Positions 9,563 through 20,738 of a DNA stretch of 64,000 bases are shown piece by piece (the stretch's first letter is position 1; each line of letters opens with the position of its first letter). The stretch is taken from the NCBI GenBank assembly GCA_005281725.1, contig SSBO01000001.1, positions 10,913,776-10,977,775 of the forward strand, in the 5' to 3' direction. Source of the stretch: Wuchereria bancrofti (taxonomy: Eukaryota; Nematoda; Chromadorea; Rhabditida; Onchocercidae). The translations under genes and the position numbers were made by a program. The notes under the pieces are model-generated. The model saw only the letters and a program-made list of their open reading frames with translations. It searched no databases and was not told where the DNA came from.

Positions 9563-12500
9563 ATGGATGGTCGCTTTAAACAAATTAGCGATTTCTATAT
9601 TATTAATTCATCAAAAATTACATTTAGTAAAGATAAAGTTGGGACCGGAAACTTTGCTGATGTATATAAAGGTGTTGCTTTATCTTGCATTTCAGCTTGT
9701 AGCTGCTAAGTGTTTACAGTTCAGGCAAAGAAAGGCTTTCGTTATTAAAATTTTTGTTTCATGATACTAAGCTTGTCTGTTTGCTTAGTTTGATTTCATA
9801 AAGCATTAATTTTTAATATAACCAGTCGTAGATTTGAAATGATTATTAGGAACGTACCGCAGAGGCAACGAAAAAATATTGGTGGCGGTGAAAATTGTTC
9901 GAGTTGGTGGCGGTAATGTGGTATTCTTTTGTCTCAAGTTTTTTTCTGTTACCTTTCAAATTCCTTAGCAAAGTTTGCGTTTTCCATCCTACTAACTTAA
10001 TAAAGCTATGATTTGTTAACATTTTGGAACAACACAGACTATTAAGGCATTGCTCTCATTTTGTACATTTAGCATTTAATTAATACTTAAATTTACTTAA
10101 GTGAACAGATATTATACTAATTGACATGATCAGATATATGATAGGTAGCATTAAGTTTGTTTTCCTAATATTTAGACAGTTGTAAAAGTAAAATATATTA
10201 TTTATGATGTAATTAATTTGTATTAGAATTTAAAGTACATCTATAAGTTAAGAAGTTATACTGTAGGATACCGAATTACGTTGCTTATCGGAATTGACGA
10301 ACGAAGCAATAATTATGTCGTTGCATCATCATCGATGTGTTATTGAATTCTACGGCATTTCATCCGATAAGGTTTTCGCAGAATTTTTGGAAGTTATTTG
10401 AAGATTCTATGAAAGTTAACTAAGGAAGTTAATGAATGTATTAGAGAAAATAAAAGCATTGTATGCTTCTTTAATTGAACTTCAATTTGAACTCGCTGTT
10501 TGCTAAGTTTTCGCTTATAATTGATTTCATCACTGTCAGATTCCAATGATTTTGATGGAATATTGTGCAGGTGGTTCGTTGGATTTACATCTGCAAAAAT
10601 TTAAAGAGCGAATTTCAACTGCAGGCACAATTCTTTCACATAATAAAGCGGAAAGTATTGGGAGTGGATAGAAAATTATTATTGTTTTATTATTATTATT
10701 ACTATTATTACTATTATTATTATTATTATCACTATTACTATTATTATTATTACTATTATTATATATTCTTTATTATTATTGTTATTATTATTATTGTCAA
10801 TTATTATTAGTATTAATTGCTATTATCATCAATTATTTTTAATATTAATTACTATCAGTATAAATTATTATTGCCACAAATTATTATTATTATTCCTTCA
10901 TTAATTTATCGCTCATAATACTCTAGATTTGCTTATTTTATTCATTTCTCTTTTTATTTTTATTTTATTTTTACATTATCAGATCAATTCTTTCATCCTC
11001 AACAAATGGTAAAGATATCTTATCAGGAGTTTATCACTATATATCATTTATCAATTATTCAATTGCTAACAAATATTTCAGAAAGAGTTGCATATATGTT
11101 TCAAATCTCAGATGGTATGCGCTATTTGGAAAGGAAGAGATGTGTTCATCGAGATTTAGCAACACGAAATGTACTTATATCCAGTACAGGATGCTTGAAA
11201 ATCAGTGATTTTGGATTAAGTTTTAGTCCTGCTACTCAAGTACCAAAAGATTTGACTCATACACATGTGAGAGAAGTTAATTAATGTTGAATTTTTAAAA
11301 TTCAAAATTACACTTTTAGTTTTCTTTAATGAATTTTTTATAATAATCCTTATGATATTGCCACTTTTTGAGAGGTGTAAAAATAGTTCACTAAAAGTTT
11401 TCATATCTTTAAATTATTTCAGATATTTTTGATGACAATTTTTTTTTTTTTTTTGAAGATTCCAATTCGTTGGATGGCTCCAGAAACATTAACTCGTACA
11501 CCAGTTTATTCATCAAAATCGGATATTTGGTCATTTGGTATTGTCATATTTGAAGTAAGCGAAATTTGTAAGTAATATTAATGCAAAATTTGCAAATAGT
11601 ATTAATGTGAAATCTTATAATAATGAAAGATAAGAATTGAGAAATGCTTATGAGAATTTAAAATAGTGTAATTTTTTCCAACCTGTTATACTATTTTTTT
11701 TTTCTTTTGTTATTGTTCAGATATTTAACTGTGGAGGGAAACCATGGCCAGAGAAACCGGTAAAATGGATTGCAACAAAAATTCGAAAAGGTATAACACC
11801 TGAAATGCCACGACGAATGCCACGTCTTATTAGAGAAATAGCTAGTGCTTGCTTTCAATTTGAACCAGATAAAAGGCCTACCTTCAGACAGGTTATTGTT
11901 ATAAATTTGATCACTACTATACTTATTATTAATATAGCAATTAGTATTGGAGAGAAATTCTCGAGAAAAAAATATGATATATTGCTTAGAAGCAAACTTG
12001 AAATGTTAAGCATAAGAAAAAATATGGAATATTTGTGTAGAAACGGTAACTCATAGTAATTTGAGTTTATATTTGAGTTAAAAAACTAAAATTTAAACAA
12101 TTTTGTTAATTTAAAAATTAGCCAAATAAGAATTAATAAAATTTTGAAAAATTTTAACAATTTTAAATATCCTGTTAAAAGGTTTTTTCTTTCATTATAG
12201 GCAGCAATTAGTGATAAGAGAATTGCAGGTAAACGGTTGGATTCTTTTGGTACAAGGTATACGTTTCCCACCATTACCTCCTTCTACACTATCAGTAGCA
12301 CAATTAAAAAATGTTAAAGTAAACATTTCCTCATGTTTTATTACTAAATTAATTAATTAATTAATTGTATTAATTTAATTTAGAATTATTTCTTTCCACT
12401 CATTATCTATTAATTGGTATAGAATTATGCTTTGAAAATTAAGAAAAAGTGCACGTATTGCTTAAGAAAATGTCTAAATTGATTGGTCTTTTATTTGTAG

Positions 12501-13978
12501 TATAAATTTTTAATAAGTTATTGATATTTCAAAATGTAAAAAAAAATTCAAAGTAATAATCAACATAATAAGACATTACTAATGAATTACGGGAAAAGTA
12601 CTAATTCGATTTTCTTCTTCAGAATTTATTAGAGAATCTTTGAAATTTAATGGTTATAATATTAATTCTGATGTGACTATTTTTACTATGAATGATGATA
12701 CACTGATTTTAATAATGAACATTAATTATCATTATTTTAATTATAATTTATTATCATTATTTGCGTAATGATTGCTTTTTTGCTGAATATTTAAAGTTGG
12801 AAATACAAAACTTTCATTGCAGCCAGTAAAATTTGTTGAAAAAGATCCGGAAGCAATTGCGATAGAATTCGATGATGTGAAAAGTGAGCAGCAACAGCCT
12901 GATATTGATGACGGAGTAAGTAAAACTATAAAATTAATTAAGTGTACTCGCTAAGTATGCTTCTAGTTAGGCCTTTTTTTTTCATGGTTGAACTTATCAT
13001 TGATTAATTTAAAAATTATTATCTGTCAATTTAAGGAGCCAAAAATGATACAAAAGCCCGAAATAAAAGAAACTGCTCCTGAAATGAATAAAAATACATT
13101 TACAGAGGATCAAGAGAAGTATGCCATTCATAATTTTATTGTTGCTAATATTTCAAGTTAACAATATTTTTCAAAATATTTTTGCAGAAACCTAAATTTT
13201 ACTCGAAAATATATTTTATGAAAAAGAAAATGTAAAAAATGTTAATTTGAAGATTCAGTTAGAAATTTAAACTTAAGGTTAAAATTTTTAAAAATTAACG
13301 AATAAATGCTTAAATGAATAATAAAGTAGAATGGAATCACAGTTCCGGAATGTATTTTTGAAAACTAATTTTTAAAAATTACAGCTTGCGAACACAAAGA
13401 CAAGAAGGTATTCTTCATTTCTTATTTTTATATCAAACTGTTACAATTTTGCATTAGTTAATTTGGAACAGTTTAAAAGATAATGATTCTTATCAACTCT
13501 TTCTAGCATTTTTTACTCAATAAAATTTTCACATAGCACTTTCACATAACCCGTTAAATAATGATAAATTCAATAAAAACTTTATTTCTGGTAGAATCCA
13601 AAAAGGTAGCAGTTACGGAATCAGATGATGACGATGATGATGATGAATGTCCCAGAGATACTAAAAAGAGATTAGAAGAAAGGAATAACAAAGTAATTTA
13701 TCCTTACAACTTATGAAAGATTTGTTGCAAGAATTGATTAAACAAAATAATTGCACTCGATAAATTTTAGGGAGAAAGTTTCGAATAATAAAAAAGCTTC
13801 AAATAGCTCAAAAACAAAAACAAGAAGAAAACACCTTGAGTTGTACTTCAACTCAAAAAAAAAAAATGAAATCCTTCCCACAGTAGAATTTACTACCACT
13901 TTCTTAAAAAAAAAAAAAAAATAAATAAACTGCTTTGAGTGAAATGTTTTATTTCAGGGTCCCGGTCAAAATCAGTAA
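9563..13978 (+). CDS. Fer/SPE-8-type non-receptor tyrosine kinase lacking an SH2 domain
   Basis: Thirteen exons give 427 aa: 9563-9671, 9850-9920, 10267-10371, 10540-10654, 11082-11266, 11459-11554, 11721-11891, 12205-12318, 12823-12915, 13036-13118, 13385-13407, 13595-13692, 13958-13978. The kinase domain (about residues 18-284) has the glycine loop GTGNFADV (27-34), VAVK (Lys51), catalytic HRDLATRN (156-163, the tyrosine-kinase form), DFG (176-178), PIRWMAPE and [12 protein letters not shown]. All key catalytic residues are present, so it should be active. The activation segment from DFG to APE has no tyrosine. There is no room upstream for SH2 or F-BAR, because the first exon starts at an acceptor at 9548. 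The C-tail is low-complexity, with seven consecutive Asp and a basic/acidic end ([12 protein letters not shown]...). SH2-Fer kinases are a large nematode family, often in the male germ line (SPE-8); placement here is by motif only. Exon 8 could alternatively start at 12201. Confidence 0.82.
10676..10890. repeat. TTA/TAT-rich microsatellite in kinase intron 4
   Basis: This is an imperfect (TTA)n tract with ACT and ATC interruptions, followed by degenerate copies. It lies between kinase exons 4 and 5. The 81-residue tyrosine-rich frame read from it is a translation artefact. Confidence 0.9.
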
Positions 13979-14498
13979 TACTATTTTAGATTCCAGAGAA
14001 TTGTTTCTTATTCGGATACATTCTCATTTATTGTCATCTTATAAATTTGTTATTGTAAACGATGCTTTTTAAGTACATTTCTTGCTATTAAACATGCAAT
14101 ATCATCATGGTGCAGTAATTCATAGGCTGGAAAGAAATTTTTATTTGCTAATTCCTCTTAACTTCTTCCGTGTAAAATTCAATCTGATTTTCTTATCACA
14201 AAAATTAAGAGTGAATATTATCAAAAAAAGGTAATGAAATGTGAAGAAATTTCCCGAAATTCCTAACTTTCGTTTTTCTCCAAACAAATCCCGAACTTTC
14301 ATGCAGAAAGCAATTTCTCGAACTATTCAAAGCCTAATGGACTGAACAGCGACAAGATAGCTAATGGAGAATTCAATGTGATGTTTCTATATGAGACTTT
14401 TTTAAAATGCTTAGTTGAAAAAATCATTATATTTAAGAATTAAGGTGGTTATTAGTGAGCAAAACATTGTAAATATCAATTGTTTGTGACAATTTTCT
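13979..14498. other. convergent 3' regions of kinase and MRM2
   Basis: This is a 520-base tail-to-tail spacer between the kinase stop and the MRM2 stop. It should hold both 3' UTRs and both cleavage sites. I see no coding sequence. Confidence 0.5.
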
Positions 14499-15763
14499 CT
14501 ACAATAGTTTTTTCATTGCTAACAAATATATTTCCGCACTATGATCACGACTAGCTTTAGGTTTCACGGTGTACACGTTTCTAAAATCTCGCTTAATGCG
14601 TTCAATAAATTCTTCTCGCCTTGGTCCATCCCATATTTTGCACAGAAATGTTCCATTTTTCACTAGAGGAATTACCGACTTTCTCACACTAAGTTCCAGT
14701 ACTGTTGCACAAAGTGATAAAATCCGTTCATGGTCAATTCCACCATCACCTACAACGATTTTAAAATAAACATAACGAAATAATGTGAATTTATAAAAAA
14801 AAAAATCTTTTACATCCCCTATTGCATTGGTAGTGCAAATGTCCAGTATCATTGCTTAATCATATCCTTCTTCAGCTGTTTTCAGCAATCAAAAAAAAAT
14901 AGATTAAACAAATCAAAAAGTAAAGTCAACCAGAACAAAAAATTATTTTAGTAATTGTTCCTATGTTAATGCTAAATGCTAAAAGAATATTACCAGTAGG
15001 ATTTGGCGCCATATCACTGATCACAACATCAACAGATCTTCCGTTCAAAATTTGCTTTATATTTTCGTGTGTTTTTTGAGCAGTGATATCGGACAAATCC
15101 AAAAAATTAACACCCGAAATTGGTAATATCGGCTGAAAAAAAATGTGAGTTCGCATCTGAATATTTGCTAACAGTGATGTAAAAAAAAGGAAAGAAAAAA
15201 AAAAACTGAATACCTGCAAATCAATGCCCAAAATAAGGGCACTGTCATATACGTTTGGTTGTACAATGTCAGCAACTACCTGACACCACGATCCAGGAGC
15301 TGCTCCAACATCAACAACTACCATACCTAAACAGTGGAATAAATTCAAGAAAAAGAAAAAGGTTAACATCGTGACAGAGAAGTCTTATGAGAAATCAATG
15401 AAGGAAAGAATTTTAATTCTTTTTAATTTTTCTTACAATTGGCTTTCCTTTCCTTCACTCATCTCTTTTCTTCCCATCCAGTTGCTAGATCTCTCCATCT
15501 CAGTTTCCTAATTATCATTCATCTTAAGGACATCTAGAGTTAAACTCACCAGGCTTAATAATTTTATACTTTTCGTTGATTTCTAATAGCTTATAGGCAC
15601 TCCGAGCTCGATACGAATGTTCACGAGCCTTCTTAGAGAATTCATCAGACCACTGCTTATGTAAATATTTCAAAGTAGCTGTCGATTTTTTGCCCTTGGA
15701 GAAACAGCGCACTGGAAGCCATAACGTGATTAATCCTGCCTTGAGTTTGATATTGATAAACAT
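14499..15763 (-). CDS. MRM2: mitochondrial rRNA 2'-O-methyltransferase 2 (FtsJ/RrmJ family)
   Basis: This enzyme transfers a methyl group from SAM to the 2'-OH of a uridine in the A-loop of mitochondrial large-subunit rRNA. Four exons give 238 aa: 15763-15550, 15326-15214, 15132-14994, 14749-14499. The N-terminal 25 residues (MFINIKLKAG..., WLPVRCFSKGKKS) are basic and hydrophobic without acidic residues, as a mitochondrial presequence. The RrmJ core follows: RARSAYKL with Lys58, SAM motif I DVGAAPGSW (77-85), VVISDMAPN with Asp149, FLCKIWDG with Lys193 and SAEIYLL with Glu228. These complete the K-D-K-E tetrad of active FtsJ enzymes. The acceptor AATTCAG ends 20 bases before ATG. The short leader contains an ATG-TGT-CGT-TGA mini-frame just before the real start. 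CIAO2B lies upstream on the same strand. Confidence 0.93.
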
Positions 15764-15783
15764 TGTCAACGACACATCTTCAC

Positions 15784-16570
15784 CTGAATTACAACAAGAT
15801 CTGATTAAATTTATACCTGTCCGAAAATACATCCTATCACTATTGCATTCGATCATCGGTAGAGTGCATCTCTCAATCAACATACGGGAACTTTGAAACA
15901 AGCTAATAATTCGAACCAAAAAACTCCAGAAAACACAACTTTAGGCAACATTCAGTCGCCATCCTATAAGGCTTAGTATTCGCAGAGTACAATTTTAGAT
16001 ATACCAGTGTGCTATCAGTCTTCATTATAACCGCAGAAGCATCAAATAATAAATATTAATACTAGATAATATTACCTCTTAAATGAAAGCTGATAAAATA
16101 TCGACTGCTTCAAAGAATACTTCCTCCAGTGGGAGGGAAAAGATAGGATTTAATAATGACAAAGAACGAAAGAAAACTCTGTTTGACTCTTTTGGCTACT
16201 TTAAGTAACAGATTGGTATCGTGTCCTCCGAAATACTTTAACTGATGTGTGAAGATCAGTCATCACGTACGAAATATCGCAAAACTCCCAGGTTAACTTT
16301 ATAAATGCAGATTTTGGATCCACCTTAATTACAAGTGTAAAATTATTAGTGCATTAAGTTTTTATAAAATTTTGTTTTTAAAACACAAATAAATGTCATC
16401 AATACCAAATACTTCCAATTTCTTGAAATAACAAGTTTGTAGAAAATATCAGATTCATGCAAATTTGAAGGCCATGCAATTAGCCTACATTTTTTGAGGT
16501 TCACAACAATCTAGGAAAGAAATATGTACATAAACAAATAGCTGCAGCATAATATGAAGATAAGACATTT
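15784..16570. other. spacer between CIAO2B and MRM2
   Basis: This is about 790 bases of same-strand (minus) spacer holding the CIAO2B 3' UTR and the MRM2 outron or promoter. No exon is recognised. Confidence 0.45.
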
Positions 16571-17679
16571 CTAGAGATCTCTCGGTGTCAAGCACTGATT
16601 AACAGCCCGCAACAAATCAGGATTTTCAAGTGCAGCCGCTACTCTTTCCTTGTCCGCTAACTGCTTATTTATTGCATCTGCGGACATATGAGTACCAGGC
16701 GTTATTCTCACTATTAACTGCAATAGTCAAAACGTAAATTACATACCGTCAGGTGACATGCTTGATTTGCAGAGATCTATTTAAGAAACATTTTTGCAAT
16801 ACGCTCAAACTCAAATGATTACTTTTTCAAAACCTAGGTAATTTTTTCCTAAAAAGTGCATAAATTAGAACTGATGACGAATATAAAAAGATTAAACTTT
16901 CGGAAATTATTTTACCTTTACACTAGGATGCACAGATCGTTGTAATTTTGTTCTTATTGTCAGACCAATCAATGTTGCCATTGAACAGTGTGGTATTGTA
17001 GGAACGTATCCAACCTGACAAAAAGACTCTCGGTTGACAGAGTTTAAAATAAAAAAAGGGATAAAAAAACTAACATAAAGAAAAACCGAGTAAAAAATCT
17101 CATTATTACATTAACAATCATATCGTCATTATCTTTGTCAACCATAATGAGTTCTTCCTGAACGACATTCAGTTGTTCGAGCGTAAGAGGATGTTCCGGA
17201 TCATTGATATCTCTGGAACGACATGACCTATTACAACAAGAAGAGGAATATGGTAACAAATAAACTAAAATTTAATTTTTACAAATTTACAAAACACCAA
17301 CTGGTGTTTGAATTTGTTCCAACTGTGTGTCACCAACTGGTGACAAAACAGATGCAACCAATACTAATAAGTTTGCAACATTTTAATGATAGGGCATCCA
17401 GTGCCGAACAGTTCCAGTTTACAAGCTAAAAATGTCAGGTGTCAGCTTGTCTGAAATTTCTAGAGGAAAACTCAGAACTCCGCAACATAAAGTCACAATT
17501 ATAGCAAACTTTGTGAATTATATAATTTCGCAAGTGTGTAACCTTATATAGTCAAAGATTTCCTGAGCATCGATTGGATCAATAACGTTTGGATTCAACT
17601 CTGAATCAGATACTTTTTTATCACGAGACTTCGTACTATACACTGTCGGTGTTGCATTCTCTAACTTATTGGGTATCAT
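16571..17679 (-). CDS. CIAO2B: cytosolic iron-sulfur assembly component 2B (MIP18 family, FAM96B)
   Basis: CIAO2B is part of the CIA targeting complex with CIAO1 and MMS19. It hands Fe4S4 clusters to nuclear and cytosolic apoproteins such as DNA polymerases and helicases. Four exons give 161 aa (human 163): 17679-17543, 17212-17110, 17014-16916, 16717-16571. The order matches the human protein closely: LENATPTVY, then [28 protein letters not shown], then [15 protein letters not shown] with the conserved Cys90, then [29 protein letters not shown], ending in VNQCL. The Cys in HCSM is the reactive residue proposed for cluster handling in this family. The residue at the exon 1/2 junction (Arg46) is completed by splicing. 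An acceptor TATTTCAG lies about 55 bases before ATG. Confidence 0.95.
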
Positions 17680-17734
17680 TGAAACTTCGTTTTATCCGTC
17701 GATTAGCTTGTTTGGATAATCATAAGTTTTCTGA

Positions 17735-20700
17735 AATACTCATCCTTGCATTGAAAATAACTGCCCTTTCAAAATATACATATCAGTTTAATATCGAGTA
17801 ATTAAGCAAACACTAACATCACAATTAGTCTTCGAAGATCAACAAATCCCCATCTATCTCTGATATTCTTGACATAATAAATGAAATGAGAGACTGAAAG
17901 AATTAAAAATATTAAGCTGAAAATAATCGATCATTGGGAAGGGTAAATGAATTATGGAAAGGAATGCAATTAGTTATTTTACTTGTTACCTATTTAATTT
18001 GAAGTACTTCGCATTCTAAAAAGATAAAAAACATGTTGAAATTCAAAGAATTAAAATGCAAGCTACTAAGTTAGTGAAGACAGAAAATAAATTAAATTGA
18101 AAAAGATACTAAGACAGTAACCTAATGGAAGTAACCCATGGGAAACACTTAGGGTAAATTACACCTTGAAAAAATCCGTAACGGAAAAAATACCATAGAA
18201 TGTAGTTAATCAACTGCACCAATGTGAAAACTGAGGTCCCATTTGCTAATTTCTTTTTTTTTTTCTTTATTCCAGGAATCATTTTCAGGAGGTAAAACCG
18301 TATGCTCAAAGTAGACTTAATTAGTTTATGATTGATATTCAGATTTAGAATTATGGGATTATGTGATAGAGAGGAAAATAAAGAAATTATGAAGATAATT
18401 AGGATAATATTGAGTTATAATAAGATGGATTTATGTTGAAATTAAAATGAAAATTTAAAATTATTACATTTCATTAAATATGAAATGAAATGATCAAAAT
18501 TAATCATAGTTAGAAATAAAATTATATGATGGACAATGTTGTTTTTATTTCTTGAATTAACATTAAGTTATGAATTTTGATTAGGAACAATACTCTCTCC
18601 TACATGCTTTAAATAAAATAAATTAGAATTACGCATCAATTTCACATTAATCATATCCTCTCTTAATGAATTAAATTAATTAGCACTGAAGTCTCTTAAT
18701 GAATTAATTAATTGTAATTTAAAGTTTACTTTTTATTAACACATATTTCGCTATGAAATGATAAAGGAATTAACTAATAGTTGTTGTTTATTGGCTATCA
18801 CAAATTCATTTGACATCTTTTCATTTCATACAAATTTTTAGTTTTTTTTTTTTTTTTTAAATAAGTCTTAGCTTTGTCATTTTGTAAGACTTAAAGATTA
18901 AAGATCGAACATAGCTATGCAATTAATTCTTTTTTTTTCTTTTTTATTTTCATAACTATTTCAACACAATGCTCCTTGAGAAATGAATGAAATGGCAATA
19001 GCAAAAAATTACAATTTAAAAAAGTAATACATGTATAATAGCAATGATATGAGTAGTAAACATAATATGTAATCAATAGTAGTTAATATCTATTAAATTT
19101 TCAATTCTTTCATTTCAATATTTCATAAAAAAAAATTTTCAATATTTCAAATTCTTCTCCTACTTATATTGCAAATTGATTTCTCACTCCCTTTTTTCCT
19201 TCCATATGCATATTGTAAATGATAAAAGATTTTTTTTTTCCTCAAACATTTTCACATTTTCTAAAAATGTGCTAAGAAATGATTTAAATTAAATAAATTT
19301 TTCAAAAATTCTCTTTCATTCCAACTTTTAAACATATATATATAAAGCAACTATTTTAATTTCTCCCTTCAAACTTACAAGTATATTGTAAATATCATCT
19401 ATGAATTTACTTCATTTGAGTCAATTATTTGTAATTTAACACTTTTGAAAAGAAATGATAGTTGTATCGTATATGGATGTTTATTATGTTTTATGAAAAT
19501 CTATGAAAAAATAGTTGCTTTAACATTTTGAAAATTTAATAAATATTTTTTTTTCTCTCTCTCTCTCATTTTCATTGAATTATTTTTACTAAATGCATGC
19601 TCATACTTTTTTAAATAGTAATTTTTATGTATTTTGAATGACAACGAAATTTCAAATGATCAATTTGACATTCCAGCTAATATTGCTTATCATTCATTAT
19701 CATTGCTTCTTTTCCACTCAATCATATGACATTCAATAAATTCAACTGACAAAAATCCAGAAATATGTACAAAACTATAACAGAGATTCAAATTGAAAGA
19801 CTATTTCAACAACAAAAAAATGAAAATATTGGCGAGTAGGGTGGGAAAAAAAAAGTGATAAATTAATTATGCAAATTATTGGATAGTTAAAAGAGGCAGT
19901 GAATTTGATTCATGATATGATATGAAAAAAGCAATAATAGAAATGAAATACCAGGATAATCAACGAAGAAGAAAATCAGTGTTTGAGGAAAGAAATTGAA
20001 GAGACCATTCAGAATAATAATTCCCGAGAATATCTACTTCTAGTAGAAGCAACTCTTTTACGAAGAAACTTTTTATATCATAAGAAAAAAAAAAGCAAAT
20101 GATAGCAATAATGAGTTAAAATTTAAAGCGTACTTTTTTTCTTTTTCTTTTTGCTGATATGTTTACAGTTGCCATTGTTTTTTCAGTTACATCCAATTTT
20201 TGTTTGAAAGTTTTTCAAAAATTCCGTCCTAACTTCTCTATGTAATTCTAAATTTAACTTTAACTATTCTCTTTAACTCATTTTTTATGCTAAAGTGCTT
20301 TTTTTTTTCTATACATAAAAGTAGTTGATTGCAAAAGAATTTCATTCAAGGATAAGTACTGGAAAAACTACTACTGAACTTGATGGCAGTGCAAATAGAA
20401 AGTATCATATTTAATTACAACTAATAAAAAGTGTACCTCATATCAAAAAAAGATTGAAATCATGAAAGAGGTAGAAAATACGAGAAACATGTATAAATAC
20501 AAAAAATTGTGTTAAAATACATTCAGTTAACAAATTTTTGAGATGAACGAAAACAAACTTTGTAGAAGACAGAGATCAATCATACCTCACCGTTCTAAAC
20601 TATCTAAAGAGTAGTATTTCATACAATTCAACATTCTCAATTATGTATAATTTAATCAGGAATTCTCAAAGAGGATGATGACCTGAATCTATTGAAATAC

Positions 20701-20738
20701 TACCAAAATTACCAATAAAGAACAATGTTCAATAAAGG
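17735..20738. other. 3 kb AT-rich intergenic region
   Basis: This spans the CIAO2B start to the ADAM stop (both genes minus). It contains many T/A homopolymers and a short (CT)n run at about 19555-19566. I found no exon or RNA gene. Part of it should be the ADAM 3' UTR and the promoter or outron of CIAO2B. Confidence 0.5.

Noticed and set aside
10565..10810. Open frame with long tyrosine run
   Set aside because: Starts within a kinase exon in the wrong frame and continues through the TTA microsatellite; not a protein.
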